A stretch of DNA of 64,000 bases from Arenibacter antarcticus (GCF_041320605.1 NZ_CP166679.1:3520001-3584000); one strand, 5' to 3'; numbered from the stretch's first letter, positions 16,911 to 26,874 are shown. Numbers and translations: made by a program. The notes: generated from the sequence alone by a model not told the origin.

Positions 16911-19295
16911 ATGAAATATTACACCATACCATTGGTAGCTTTTCTCCTTATACTACTGCACTCCACCGTTTCCAATGCCCAAGGAAATACCATAACTATT
17001 ATCGGAAAGGTGGTGGAGGAGACCGGAGGGAATCCTATTGCCTTTGCCACGGTGATGGTAGCGGATGTGAAGAGTAAAAAACCGATTTCAGGAACTACCA
17101 CATTAGACGATGGTAGTTTTGAACTAAAGACCGATGCCAACAATTTTTACATAGAAATAAGTTTCCTGGGTTTTCAGAACAAGGTCTTTGGAAAGCCTCC
17201 TGGACTAACGAAAACCATAGATTTAGGAACCATCGCCCTCTCAGAAAATGCGGAACAGCTGCAAGAAGTGGTGGTGCAAGGGGAGGTCTCCAGAACCGAA
17301 TTTAAATTGGACAAGCGGGTCTTTAATGTGGGGAAAGATCTGAGTACTACTGGAGCTAGTGCCTTAGAAGTACTAAACAATGTCCCCTCAGTAAACGTAA
17401 ATATAGAAGGGCAGATAAGTTTACGCGGGAGTCAGGGGGTACAAATACTTATCAATGGAAAACCGTCCATTATAGCTAGTGAACAGGGTAATGTCTTGGG
17501 GACCATTACCGCAGATATGATCGATAGAATAGAAGTGATTACCAATCCCTCTGCAAAGTACGATGCGGAAGGTACTTCGGGAATTATCAATATTGTCATT
17601 AAAAAGGAGGAGCGGAAGGGGCTAAACGGTTCCATATCCGTAAATACTGGTGCTCCAAATACGCATAGCGTAGGGGTAAGCCTAAACAGACGTACGGAAA
17701 AATTCAACCTCTTCAGTCAGTTAGGGGTAGGAATTCGTGAACTGCCCAATGATATTGAGACCAGAAATGTAGATCTAGTCAATAATCAGACAATTCTCAG
17801 CAAGGGCACCGAATACCGCAATGAAACTTATTACAATATTGTTTTGGGTACGGATTATCATATCAACGAAACCAACGTACTGACACTTTCGGGAAATTTT
17901 GCCATGGAAATTGAGGAGCAACCTTCCTCCACGGCATTTGCAGCCATCGGCCCCAACGGAGAGACGAGTGCCGAATGGGAAAGGAACGAAGTTACCGAGG
18001 CCAAAAACCCCAAATTGCAATATGAATTTCAGTATAAAAAAGATTTTAAAGGTAATGAGGATCACACCCTGCTGTTTAGTGCCTTGGGGAATTTTTTTGG
18101 AAAGGACCAATCCTCGGAATTTATAAACACCACAATTTCCGGAGCGGATAACGATGCCACCCAACAGACTCGGACCGATTTTAAAGAAGCTGTTTTTACG
18201 TATAAGTTGGACTATACCAATCCCTTTACCGAGCAATGGACCTTGGAAACCGGGGCGCAATATGTTTTAAACGATGTGAGCAACGACTATGAGGTTAATA
18301 ATCTTATAAATGGTTCGTATGAAAACGATCCTGATCTGACCAATATTTTTGAATATAACCAAAAGGTATTGGGACTCTATGGTACTGGCTCCTATGAGGG
18401 TGAAAAGTGGGGTATTAAAGCAGGACTTCGCTTAGAGCAGACCGATCTAGGTACTTTGTTGGCCACTTCAGGGGAAGCCAATGATCAAAAGTACACCAAC
18501 TTTTTCCCCAGTGTACATTCTTCCTATAAGTTTAGTGATAGGATATCGTTGCAAGCAGGTTATTCCAAACGCATCTACAGGCCTAGGTTATGGGATTTAA
18601 ATCCCTTTTTTAATATTCGTAACAATTTCAGTATCCGTCAAGGGAATCCGGATCTCTTACCGGAATTCACGGATTCCTATGAAATTACCAGCATTTATAT
18701 TTTGGGCAAGACCTCTTTAAATCTTGGAGTCTACAGACGATATACCACCGATGTTATAGAGCGGGTGTCCACCTTCGAAAATAATGTAAGTACTTATAGG
18801 CCAGAAAACATAGGAACCAATCGAGCCAATGGGATCGAATTTAATACGAAGTACAATCCCGTAAAATGGTTAACTTTAACTGGGGATTTTAATTACAGTC
18901 AATTTAAGCGGGAAGGAATTTTTGATACTACCGTATTCGATTTTAACGGCGATCAGTGGTCCGCCAAATTAATGACAAAATTTAAACTGCCTCTAGATAT
19001 CGACCTGGAAATGACGGGAAATTATCAATCTAGCTACCAAACGGTCCAGAGTACTATAAATGACAATCTGTATATGGATCTAGGGCTTAGAAAAAGCCTA
19101 CTTAAAGGCAAGGCAGTCCTTAATCTAAGCATTAGAGACGTATTCGCTTCTAGGATAGATGAGAGTCAGATTGCCCAAGCAGAATTTGAAATATACAATA
19201 CGCGGCAAAGAGGCCGATTTGTGGCCTTCGGATTTAGTTATGGTTTTGGAAAAGGAGAGGCCATGGAATATTCAGGACAACGAAGAAGACTTTAG
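16911..19295 (+). CDS. TonB-dependent outer-membrane receptor with carboxypeptidase-like N-domain
   Basis: 794 residues. A signal peptide (MKYYTIPLVAFLLILLHSTVSNAQG) is followed by a carboxypeptidase-regulatory-like beta sandwich (about 28-110: IIGKVVEETGGNPIAFATVMV), a plug domain (about 125-235, with LDKRVFNVGKDLSTTGASALEVLNNVPSV and LRGSQGVQILINGKPS), and a long beta-barrel to the C-terminus. The SALEVLNNVPSVNVN..G.ISLRG pattern is that of the outer membrane beta-barrel family close to RagA-independent receptors. No SusD partner or FecR lies next to it, so it is an orphan receptor; the substrate is unknown. Both sides border repeats. Confidence 0.88.
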   Translation: MKYYTIPLVAFLLILLHSTVSNAQGNTITIIGKVVEETGGNPIAFATVMVADVKSKKPISGTTTLDDGSFELKTDANNFYIEISFLGFQNKVFGKPPGLTKTIDLGTIALSENAEQLQEVVVQGEVSRTEFKLDKRVFNVGKDLSTTGASALEVLNNVPSVNVNIEGQISLRGSQGVQILINGKPSIIASEQGNVLGTITADMIDRIEVITNPSAKYDAEGTSGIINIVIKKEERKGLNGSISVNTGAPNTHSVGVSLNRRTEKFNLFSQLGVGIRELPNDIETRNVDLVNNQTILSKGTEYRNETYYNIVLGTDYHINETNVLTLSGNFAMEIEEQPSSTAFAAIGPNGETSAEWERNEVTEAKNPKLQYEFQYKKDFKGNEDHTLLFSALGNFFGKDQSSEFINTTISGADNDATQQTRTDFKEAVFTYKLDYTNPFTEQWTLETGAQYVLNDVSNDYEVNNLINGSYENDPDLTNIFEYNQKVLGLYGTGSYEGEKWGIKAGLRLEQTDLGTLLATSGEANDQKYTNFFPSVHSSYKFSDRISLQAGYSKRIYRPRLWDLNPFFNIRNNFSIRQGNPDLLPEFTDSYEITSIYILGKTSLNLGVYRRYTTDVIERVSTFENNVSTYRPENIGTNRANGIEFNTKYNPVKWLTLTGDFNYSQFKREGIFDTTVFDFNGDQWSAKLMTKFKLPLDIDLEMTGNYQSSYQTVQSTINDNLYMDLGLRKSLLKGKAVLNLSIRDVFASRIDESQIAQAEFEIYNTRQRGRFVAFGFSYGFGKGEAMEYSGQRRRL

Positions 19296-19364
19296 CAGGG
19301 CCACAGGGAAATATAATTGAGGAAATTCTAGTTGCAATTGAAAGATCTTTCTTGTTTTCACGAG

Positions 19365-19542
19365 TTTCAATACTTTTTTCCATTGATGAAATGCTTAGCA
19401 TTCATGAATTCCATTAAAAAACAATAGATAAGCATATGAATAAAAAAGTATTCAAAAAAATCTAGGCTGCTTTCTCCTTTATTGAAATCTACGGACTTTC
19501 CACTGCCACAGCGCCCAGGCCGCTTTCACTAAGGTGAAATGC
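19365..19542 (-). repeat. Right arm of the long inverted repeat
   Basis: Reverse complement of 12500-12673 with only scattered differences (for example CATCAATGG against CATCGATGG on the same strand). Recombination between the arms would invert the 6.7 kb between them. Confidence 0.8.
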
Positions 19543-19659
19543 TTTTTGGACGCCTTCCTTCGGCCAACGTTGAAACTCCTTGATTTACTACTAAAAGAAA
19601 AAGTAGGCCGAAAACCTGTATTGAAAGCTACTCGCCTGTCTTTCCTGATCCGTAGAATA

Positions 19660-19801
19660 GGTTTCAAAAGCTCCGAGATCCAGCTTTTTGTTTTTTAAAA
19701 AAGCGCGGAGTTTTGAAGCCGATTTTTAGATTTGATCTAAAAAATTCATAGGAGAAGGTGTCCTTTCTTTTGTTTCGTTTTCTTTGGACAAGCAAAGAAA
19801 A
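19660..19801 (-). repeat. Three-hairpin repeat element, copy 5 (inverted)
   Basis: Hairpin 3 spans 19660-19720, hairpin 2 is TTTTTAGAT/ATCTAAAAA at 19723-19743 and hairpin 1 is TTTTCTTTG/CAAAGAAAA at 19778-19801. A single 16 nt unit follows. Confidence 0.8.
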
Positions 19802-19996
19802 TGAAAGAACAATTAAATGAAAAACACTGTTAAAGGTATTTGAGATGAAAATTTGTATTTTACACATAACTTGCATTTTGTTTCATAAAACAACAATTAG
19901 TCATGACCATTTATCTGCAGTACGGCAATTACTGCACAGTCCAACTGGAAGGCAGATCTTGCGCATTCCAGGATTCGTTTTAATATTGCTCACTTA

Positions 19997-20443
19997 ATGA
20001 TATCCGAAGTCAGTGGGCATTTTAGCGAATTTGATGTTCAGGCGGTGGCCAATGAGGAATTTAGTGAGCCTGAGTTTGTGGTTGAAATTAAACCGAGGAG
20101 CATAGATACAAACAATGAAAAAAGGGATGCCCATTTACGAAGCGACGACTTTTTTCATGTGGAAATCTATCCTAGCATTACCTTTAAATCGATTTCCTTT
20201 GAAAAGACAGGTAAAAAGACGTTTAAGTTGAGGGGAGACCTCACTATGCATGGTACCACCAAATCAGTAATCTTGGAAGGCCGTTTAAACGGAATCATTA
20301 CCGATGCAAAGAGTGAAAAGCTAACAGCTAGATTGAAATTAACGGGTACCTTAGTTCGGAGGGATTTCGGAATTGGATCAAAATCGTTTACAATAGGAGA
20401 TGAGGTGGATATAAGCATTAATCTGGAAATGGAACAACAATGA
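19997..20443 (+). CDS. YceI-like protein, 5' end (signal peptide) lost
   Basis: The family has a lipocalin-like fold that binds polyisoprenoid lipids and is usually periplasmic. Visible are HLMISEVSGHFSEFDVQA, DTNNEKRDAHLRSDDFFHVEIYPSITF and DLTMHGTTKSVILEGRL, all YceI signatures. The only in-frame ATG (19997) falls inside the first strand. The same frame stays open upstream to 19907 and reads PFICSTAITAQSNWKADLAH, that is, the end of a signal peptide and the true N-terminus, but a TGA at 19904 and the repeat block follow upstream with no start. Thus the gene looks truncated by a repeat-associated event. From ATG 19997 it would make a cytoplasmic, probably misfolded product of 148 residues. 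Confidence 0.8.
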   Translation: MISEVSGHFSEFDVQAVANEEFSEPEFVVEIKPRSIDTNNEKRDAHLRSDDFFHVEIYPSITFKSISFEKTGKKTFKLRGDLTMHGTTKSVILEGRLNGIITDAKSEKLTARLKLTGTLVRRDFGIGSKSFTIGDEVDISINLEMEQQ

Positions 20444-20519
20444 ATTTTGGCGTTAGGAGGTATTAACAGTATATTTTAACTTGGATAGTAAAGCAATCCC
20501 ATACCTAAACTTTGGAAAA

Positions 20520-21404
20520 ATGAAAAAAATAGCAAAGGAAGATATCAAGCAGGAAGTGTTTGATCTTTATGACGATTATGCCCACAACAGGGTGAATAGA
20601 AGGTTGTTTCTCGACAAATTGTCCACCTATGCGGTAGGGGGACTCACCGTTGGGTCTTTACTGAGTTTTATTTCGCCCGATTATGTGAAGAAAATTCAGA
20701 TTAGGCAAGATGACACTAGGATAATCTCGGATTATATCACCTATAGTTCCCCAGAGGGAGGAGGGGAGATTAAGGCATTGCTATCCAGACCTGCAGAGGC
20801 TAAGGGGAAATTACCAGGTATTGTGGTGGTGCATGAAAACCGTGGTCTTAATCCTTATATTGAGGACGTAGCACGAAGGGCGGCCCTTGCCGGATTTATC
20901 TCCCTAGCTCCAGATGCTCTGAGTCCATTGGGAGGATACCCCGGCAATGATGATGACGGGAGGGAGCTACAGCAAAAACGGAATCGCGATGAGATGCTGC
21001 AAGATTTTATCGCTGCTTTTAAATACCTCAAAACGCACCCTGAGGGTACCGGAAAAGTAGGGGTAGTAGGTTTTTGTTTTGGAGGATGGATTTCTAATAT
21101 GATGGCCGTAAAACTTCCAGATCTTTCCGCTGCCGTTCCCTTTTATGGGGGGCAACCTACCGAGGATATAGCGGATATAAAAGCACCACTTCTGCTTCAG
21201 TTTGCGGAACTGGATACAAGGGTAAACGCAGGATGGCCGGCCTATGAGGCAGTCCTAAAGAAGTATGATAAAGAATACACCGCTTATGTGTATCCCGAGG
21301 TGAACCACGGATTTCATAATGATACCACCCCTCGGTATGACAGGGATGCCGCTGAATTGGCATGGGAGCGGACCTTAGCATTTTTCCGTGAAAAGTTAAA
21401 GTAG
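20520..21404 (+). CDS. Dienelactone hydrolase family protein, exported
   Basis: An alpha/beta hydrolase of 294 residues. The nucleophile motif is [10 protein letters not shown] (Cys as in dienelactone hydrolases), the acid lies in [10 protein letters not shown] and the histidine in NHGFHND. Upstream of the domain a twin-arginine-like signal ([20 protein letters not shown], about residues 27-46) suggests Tat export. I chose ATG 20520 ([11 protein letters not shown]) over a TTG at 20481 in the same frame because it is the first ATG and gives the usual family N-terminus. The gene lies 76 bp after yceI; natural substrates are unknown but would be lactones or esters. Confidence 0.85.
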   Translation: MKKIAKEDIKQEVFDLYDDYAHNRVNRRLFLDKLSTYAVGGLTVGSLLSFISPDYVKKIQIRQDDTRIISDYITYSSPEGGGEIKALLSRPAEAKGKLPGIVVVHENRGLNPYIEDVARRAALAGFISLAPDALSPLGGYPGNDDDGRELQQKRNRDEMLQDFIAAFKYLKTHPEGTGKVGVVGFCFGGWISNMMAVKLPDLSAAVPFYGGQPTEDIADIKAPLLLQFAELDTRVNAGWPAYEAVLKKYDKEYTAYVYPEVNHGFHNDTTPRYDRDAAELAWERTLAFFREKLK

Positions 21405-21463
21405 GGGAGATTGGGAAATAGCAATAGCTTCCCCATGAATTTTATTGGGGTGCATATTCTTGC

Positions 21464-22054
21464 CTATTTTTTGTGTTGTTTTCCAAAAATCATCGTAAAG
21501 ACCATTTCGTATTTAACGTTTACTTTTCCCCTTAGGATGTTAAATCCTTTGGTGATTTGTGCCTCCACCGTTTTTAAGGACACGTTGAGGTATTCTGAAA
21601 TTTCAATATTGGTAAGACCTTCTTTTTTGCTTAGGATAAAAACCTGTTGACATTTGGGAGGCAATCGCTGTATTTCCATAGAAATTTTCTTATTGATGCT
21701 GTCATTTTCGAAGTCGTGATCCTCTTGGAGGAGGACCGCTTTCTCCAAACTATTAAAATACTTTTGCTCCAAAACCATACTCGATTTTTTTCTCTTATAC
21801 TGGTTGATAAATTCGTTATAGACGGATTTATACAAAAAGTTTTGGAGGGAGGAATGTATTTCCAGTTTCTTTCGCTTTTCCCAAGTTTTTAAAAATACAT
21901 TTTGAAGAATATCCTGAGACTGTGCATGGTTGTGTGTGAGGCTAAGAGCATACCCAAACAATGGTTTACTATAGCGATCTACCAAAGAAACAAACGCCGT
22001 TTCCTCTCCAATCTTAAGTCGATATGTGAGAAAATTGTTTTTGTCATTTTTCAT
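21464..22054 (-). CDS. ECF RNA polymerase sigma factor (Bacteroidetes type)
   Basis: 196 residues with region 2 (FVSLVDRYSKPLFGYALSLTHNHAQSQDILQNVFLKTWEKR, about 20-60) and region 4 (IQRLPPKCQQVFILSKKEGLTNIEISEYLNVSLKTVEAQI, about 130-170). This matches the sigma-70 family found next to FecR/SusC genes. It is divergent from fecR, with 118 bp between the starts. By analogy FecR holds it inactive until the SusC receptor signals ligand binding, after which it transcribes the nutrient locus. Confidence 0.92.
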   Translation of the reverse strand: MKNDKNNFLTYRLKIGEETAFVSLVDRYSKPLFGYALSLTHNHAQSQDILQNVFLKTWEKRKKLEIHSSLQNFLYKSVYNEFINQYKRKKSSMVLEQKYFNSLEKAVLLQEDHDFENDSINKKISMEIQRLPPKCQQVFILSKKEGLTNIEISEYLNVSLKTVEAQITKGFNILRGKVNVKYEMVFTMIFGKQHKK

Positions 22055-22172
22055 ATCAAATATGTGGTTAATTCGTAAAGGTTGGTGTTATCTGTTGTGA
22101 ATATAAAAAATAAATCGATATAAAGTTAGGGTTTTCTTTTTTGAATTTGTCTTTATACTAAATAGGCGAACT

Positions 22173-23321
22173 ATGGTCCGACCAGAGGTAGAACAGTTAA
22201 TTATAAATTATTTATCCAAGAACGCTACCGCAGCGGATCTAGATGAATTGTCGGACTGGATTCTTTTGGAAGGCAACCAAGAACTATTTGATGATTATGT
22301 GCAATCTCATCTGAAATTAAACACAATTTTAAACGTACCAGATACGGACAGGATTAAAAAGGCGCTGATACGAAGGATTAAAAGGGATAAAAAGGTCAAA
22401 ATGCTTAGAACCTTTATGAAATATGCTGCGGTAACAGTTTTGGTCTTATTGCTTAGTTACACCTTACAAGTACAGTTTTTTGCTAAATCAGATTCCGAAT
22501 TGTTGCAACCCAAGCAGGAGGATATTACTATAACCTTGGGCAACGGAAAAGTAGAAACGCTTAGCGTAAATGAGGATAAAATAGTTAAGGATGCTGATGG
22601 AAACGTTATTGGGACCCAGGAGAACTCCAAATTGGTATACACGGGTACCTCAAAAACCGAAGTGTTGGTTTACAATACCGTAAATGTTCCCTATGGAAAA
22701 CAATTTGATCTAGTGCTCTCGGATGGGACACAGGTGTTTTTAAATTCCGGAACCTCTATTAGGTATCCGGTAGCATTTTTGGTTGGCATGGAGCGATCGG
22801 TTTTTTTAACTGGAGAGGCTTATTTTGAGGTTTCCGAGGATAAGAAGCATCCCTTTGTGGTGCATGCCGATGAGATGGAAATACAGGTGTTGGGAACAAA
22901 ATTCAACGTATCCCATTACCCAGAGAATGATTATATAGATACAGTTTTGGTAGAGGGGTCCGTAGCGCTTCAAACTGAAGGAAATCCAACTGCCGATACG
23001 GTCCTTACTAGACTGGAACCTGGATCTAAAGCGGAATGGCACAAAAGCGGAAGGGGAATGTCGGTAAAAAATGTGGATACCAGACTCTATACCGCATGGA
23101 CCCAAGGTAGATTGGTCTTTAGAAATACGGCCTTTAAAAAAATTAGGCATGCCTTAGAGCGACATTATAACGTGGCCATTGTAAATAATGACCACTCTTT
23201 GGACGAACAGTTGTTCGATGCCACTTTTGATATAGAGACGATAGACGAGGTGTTGAGTTCGTTCAGTAAAAGTTATGCCTTAGCGTATAGTATAGAGAAA
23301 AATAGAATAGTTATAAATTAA
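22173..23321 (+). CDS. FecR-type anti-sigma factor
   Basis: 382 residues. A cytoplasmic N-terminal part (about 1-80) is followed by one membrane helix (KYAAVTVLVLLLSYTLQVQFF, about 85-105), the periplasmic FecR domain (VPYGKQFDLVLSDGTQVFLNSGTSIRYPV about 170-200; VHADEMEIQVLGTKFNVSHY about 230-250) and a C-terminal DUF4974 (GRLVFRNTAFKKIRHALERHYNVAI, about 310). It should relay a signal from the STN domain of the SusC protein encoded 145 bp downstream to the divergently encoded sigma factor. Confidence 0.92.
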   Translation: MVRPEVEQLIINYLSKNATAADLDELSDWILLEGNQELFDDYVQSHLKLNTILNVPDTDRIKKALIRRIKRDKKVKMLRTFMKYAAVTVLVLLLSYTLQVQFFAKSDSELLQPKQEDITITLGNGKVETLSVNEDKIVKDADGNVIGTQENSKLVYTGTSKTEVLVYNTVNVPYGKQFDLVLSDGTQVFLNSGTSIRYPVAFLVGMERSVFLTGEAYFEVSEDKKHPFVVHADEMEIQVLGTKFNVSHYPENDYIDTVLVEGSVALQTEGNPTADTVLTRLEPGSKAEWHKSGRGMSVKNVDTRLYTAWTQGRLVFRNTAFKKIRHALERHYNVAIVNNDHSLDEQLFDATFDIETIDEVLSSFSKSYALAYSIEKNRIVIN

Positions 23322-23466
23322 TTGTGTAACCCTAAAACCTAGCCAGATGAAATAAACCCTTTATAACCAGATTGTTTTAAAATTTAAAATCGGAAAGTAA
23401 GGATGCCTTTCTCGATTTAACATAAAATAATTTTACCGAATAAAAACCAATTAACACTTCTAGATT

Positions 23467-26400
23467 ATGAAAAAACACTTTAAACTGAGGGCTGCTTTAT
23501 GCTACCCTTTTAAGCGAAGCCTGAAAATGCGGCTCACGGTTTTACTGACCATTGTTTCGTTATTTCAAATTCAGGCAAATACGTACCCACAGAACAAAAT
23601 AATCTCCTTAGACCTTTCCAATGCAAGTGTGGAAACGGTTATAAGCGAGATAGAAGCCCTATCGGAATTTAAATTTCTCTTAAACAGAAAGGATGTAGAC
23701 CTAAGTAGAAAAGTCTCCATTAAGGTAGATAAGGTAAAAATTGCAACCATTTTATCGGAACTATTTGATAATACCGATGTGGATTTCGAGGTATTGAACA
23801 AGCAAATAATTCTGAGTAAGTCGATAAAAAAGTCGGTTCCCAAGAACACGGTCAATATAAATAAAACTAATAAAAATATACTGCAATTTTCAGTTTCTGG
23901 AACGGTTACCGATGAAAGTAATATGCCTTTGCCAGGCGCCAACATTGTAGAGAAAGGGACCACGAATGGGGTTACTGCCGATTTTGATGGGAATTACACC
24001 TTGGAAGTTGGTGGTGAAAATGCCATTTTGGTGATTTCATACATTGGCTTTGCTACCAAAGAGGTTGCCGTAAATGGGCAAACTAGCATCAATGTTAAAT
24101 TGGTAGAGAGTGCTTCCGGATTGGATGAAGTAATTTTAGTGGGATATGGAACCCAGACCAGAGCGAAGGTTACCGGGGCCATAAGTACCATTCCCACCGA
24201 TCAACTTACCCAACGCCCTGTAACGAATACGGCGAATGCCTTGCAAGGGGAAGTCCCAGGTTTAACTGTATTTAACTCCGGAGGTGCACCTGGAGTAGAA
24301 GATGTTAAAATACGGATTAGGGGGGTAGGTACCCTTAATAACGCCAATCCTTTAGTATTGGTAGATGGTATTGAGCAGTCTCTTGGTTCTGTTGAACCCC
24401 AGAATATCGAATCTATTTCGGTCTTAAAAGATGCCGCTTCTGCTGCCATATACGGATCTAGAGCGGCAAACGGTGTTATCCTTGTAACTACAAAGAGGGG
24501 AGCTTCTACCGGGACAATCATGTCTTATAATACATTGATAGGAGTACAGCACCCTAGTTTTTTTCCGGAAAAACCTAGTGATGAGGCGTGGATGAGGTTA
24601 GAAAATGATGCTCAGGTAAATGCTGGTGGTTCTCCCACCTTTTCTGAGGAGTATATTTCAAACGTTGTTGCGGGAACAAATCCCCTACAATTTCCATGGG
24701 CCAATTGGGAAGAGGGAATCTTTAGAAAAGGTGCCCTTATGAACCAACAAGGCTTTTCCATATCGAGTGGAGGGGACATAGGGAAAATTTTTACGTCCTT
24801 AAATTATAGTGATACAGATGGTATCATAAAAAACTTCAACAATAAAAGGACTAGCGTGCTAGTCAATGCAGATTTGTATGCCAATGACAGGCTGACCTTT
24901 AAGGTAGGACTTATGTACCGAAACGGGGATTTTTCTGGACCGGGACATGCTATAAATGCTGATGGGATAGCGGGACAACAAATTGTTCAGGCGCTTCTTC
25001 ACATGAACAGGAATGTAGTGATGGAGTATCCAGATGGCACTTATGATCTTATTTCAGGTCAGTGGAATGCTGCTGCTATGGCCAATGAAGGGGAAACAAA
25101 AAGGAGTTCGAACGATGTGGTGGCTCAGGGAGGATTTGATTACACCATCACAGACAACCTTTCTCTAAAAGGAAATGTTACCTACAAAAATAATTCCCAG
25201 GGAACATCGACCTTTATGAATAGCCTAGCAGGCATGAAAAATTATCTTACTGGTGAACCAGTTACGGTATCAGGATGGTTTGCTACTAATAGTTTAACCG
25301 AAAGGACGCTTACGGAAAAGGAATTGAGTCAGCGGTTATTCTTGGATTACGAAAAAACATTTGGCACCCATGAAATTAGTACTCTTGTTGGGTACGAGGA
25401 AATACACAACAGACTGAAAAATGTGGCGGCAAAAAGAGAAGGTTTCTTTAATAATGACCTCCGGGATCTAAGTGCTGGGGGAGTGGATAACCAGAGTATA
25501 ACTGGATATCGTGAAGAATGGAGACTTCGTTCCTTTTTTGGCCGAGTAAACTATTCCTTTGACGATCGGTATTTGCTTCAAGCTAATTTGCGTATCGATG
25601 GGTCCTCTAGATTTGGAGACGGTAATAGATACGGTTATTTCCCTTCTGTCTCGGGAGGCTGGAATATATCTAATGAATCCTTTATGGAAAGCCTTTCAGA
25701 CGGATCGGTCCTTAGCAACCTTAAATTAAGGGCCTCTTGGGGGCAATTGGGGAACCAGAATATTGGACTCAATAAGTTTAGAAATACCTACAACCTTAAT
25801 CGAGGGTATCAATTTGGGGGTAATGTTGTTTCTGGGTCCGCTATTACCCAGGCAGGAAACCCCAATATTACTTGGGAAACCGCCACCATTACCAATTATG
25901 GTCTTGATGCTTCTTTTATGAATAATAGATTGTTATTTGTAGGGGAATATTTTAGAAAGTACACCGATGATATTCTGTTGCAATTACCTATTTCTAGCAC
26001 CGTTGGTGTAGATGCTCCTGTTCAAAATGCAGCAGCTGTTTCCAACAATGGCTATGAACTAAGTTTAACCTATCACAGTCCATTTAAAGATAACGATGGG
26101 TTTAATTACACTGTTGGCGTTAATTTTTCTGATGTAATCAACAAGATTGAAGATCTAAAAGGAGCGGGACCTTACTTTAATGACGGGTTTACAGTTTGGC
26201 AAGAGGGGTACTCTATAAACTCGCTTAGAGGGTTAGATTCACCTGGACTGTATCGTTCCCAGGCAGATTTGGATAAGTATCCTGCAAGACTAAGTTCTAA
26301 TGCTGGAATTGGTAGTATCATTTACAAGGATGTAAACAACGATGGAGTAATATCACAATCCCTAGCTCCAGGAGGAGATCAGGTAATTATTGGAAATGAG

Positions 26401-26862
26401 GATCCTAGATATGAATTTGGATTTCGATTTAATGCTTCCTATAAAGGCTTTGACTTCTCCATGTTTTGGCAGGGGGTGTTAGAGCAATATCATACCCTAG
26501 ATGGTGCCTTAGTGGAAGGACCCGCTTATCAGAATTTTATACCTAAGGAAATGGCAGATAATGCTTTTGACGAAGTTAAAAATCCTAATGGAACATGGCC
26601 AAAAGTGGTAGCTGGAGGTAACTGGAATATTGTAAAATCTAGTTTTTGGTTGATAGATACCAAATACGCTAGACTAAAAAACTTTCAAGTGGGCTATACT
26701 GTAGACCAGGAAGTGTTTTCCAATTTACGACTTTATGTGTCAGGAGAAAACTTGGTGACCTTTACGCCCCAAAAACTTTTTGATCCAGAAACCCCTAGAG
26801 GTAGAAGTCAGTTCTTTCCACAAACAAAGACCATTAGTGTAGGTTTAAACATCGTATTTTAA
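23467..26862 (+). CDS. SusC/RagA-type TonB-dependent transporter with STN signalling domain
   Basis: 1131 residues. Order: a signal region (MRLTVLLTIVSLFQIQANTYPQ about 22-43); an STN domain (about 44-120: SLDLSNASVETVISEIEALSEFKFLLN); a carboxypeptidase-like domain (about 145-210: VSGTVTDESNMPLPGANIVEKGTTNG); a plug (about 220-340: VGYGTQTRAKVTGAIS and PLVLVDGIEQSLGSVEPQNIESISVLKDAASAAIYGSRAANGVILVTTKRG); then a large beta-barrel. The STN domain contacts FecR, so the protein both imports and senses its ligand. The SusD partner follows after 12 bp. The ligand is not evident from sequence. Confidence 0.95.
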   Translation: MKKHFKLRAALCYPFKRSLKMRLTVLLTIVSLFQIQANTYPQNKIISLDLSNASVETVISEIEALSEFKFLLNRKDVDLSRKVSIKVDKVKIATILSELFDNTDVDFEVLNKQIILSKSIKKSVPKNTVNINKTNKNILQFSVSGTVTDESNMPLPGANIVEKGTTNGVTADFDGNYTLEVGGENAILVISYIGFATKEVAVNGQTSINVKLVESASGLDEVILVGYGTQTRAKVTGAISTIPTDQLTQRPVTNTANALQGEVPGLTVFNSGGAPGVEDVKIRIRGVGTLNNANPLVLVDGIEQSLGSVEPQNIESISVLKDAASAAIYGSRAANGVILVTTKRGASTGTIMSYNTLIGVQHPSFFPEKPSDEAWMRLENDAQVNAGGSPTFSEEYISNVVAGTNPLQFPWANWEEGIFRKGALMNQQGFSISSGGDIGKIFTSLNYSDTDGIIKNFNNKRTSVLVNADLYANDRLTFKVGLMYRNGDFSGPGHAINADGIAGQQIVQALLHMNRNVVMEYPDGTYDLISGQWNAAAMANEGETKRSSNDVVAQGGFDYTITDNLSLKGNVTYKNNSQGTSTFMNSLAGMKNYLTGEPVTVSGWFATNSLTERTLTEKELSQRLFLDYEKTFGTHEISTLVGYEEIHNRLKNVAAKREGFFNNDLRDLSAGGVDNQSITGYREEWRLRSFFGRVNYSFDDRYLLQANLRIDGSSRFGDGNRYGYFPSVSGGWNISNESFMESLSDGSVLSNLKLRASWGQLGNQNIGLNKFRNTYNLNRGYQFGGNVVSGSAITQAGNPNITWETATITNYGLDASFMNNRLLFVGEYFRKYTDDILLQLPISSTVGVDAPVQNAAAVSNNGYELSLTYHSPFKDNDGFNYTVGVNFSDVINKIEDLKGAGPYFNDGFTVWQEGYSINSLRGLDSPGLYRSQADLDKYPARLSSNAGIGSIIYKDVNNDGVISQSLAPGGDQVIIGNEDPRYEFGFRFNASYKGFDFSMFWQGVLEQYHTLDGALVEGPAYQNFIPKEMADNAFDEVKNPNGTWPKVVAGGNWNIVKSSFWLIDTKYARLKNFQVGYTVDQEVFSNLRLYVSGENLVTFTPQKLFDPETPRGRSQFFPQTKTISVGLNIVF

Positions 26863-26874
26863 AAAGACAAAATC

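Larger units (their letters stand above)
19296..19906. repeat. Repeat block between TonB receptor and yceI-like gene
   Basis: Contains the right arm of the long inverted repeat (19365-19542), a direct copy of the 9335-9480 sequence (19500-19650), the inverted three-hairpin element (19660-19801) and the ACTGTTAAA..TTTACACATAA tail (to about 19879). The block ends directly before the decapitated yceI-like frame. Confidence 0.8.

Noticed and set aside
17775-18260. 161-codon minus-strand frame within the TonB receptor gene
   Set aside because: Shadow of the plus-strand receptor frame, which has clear domains.
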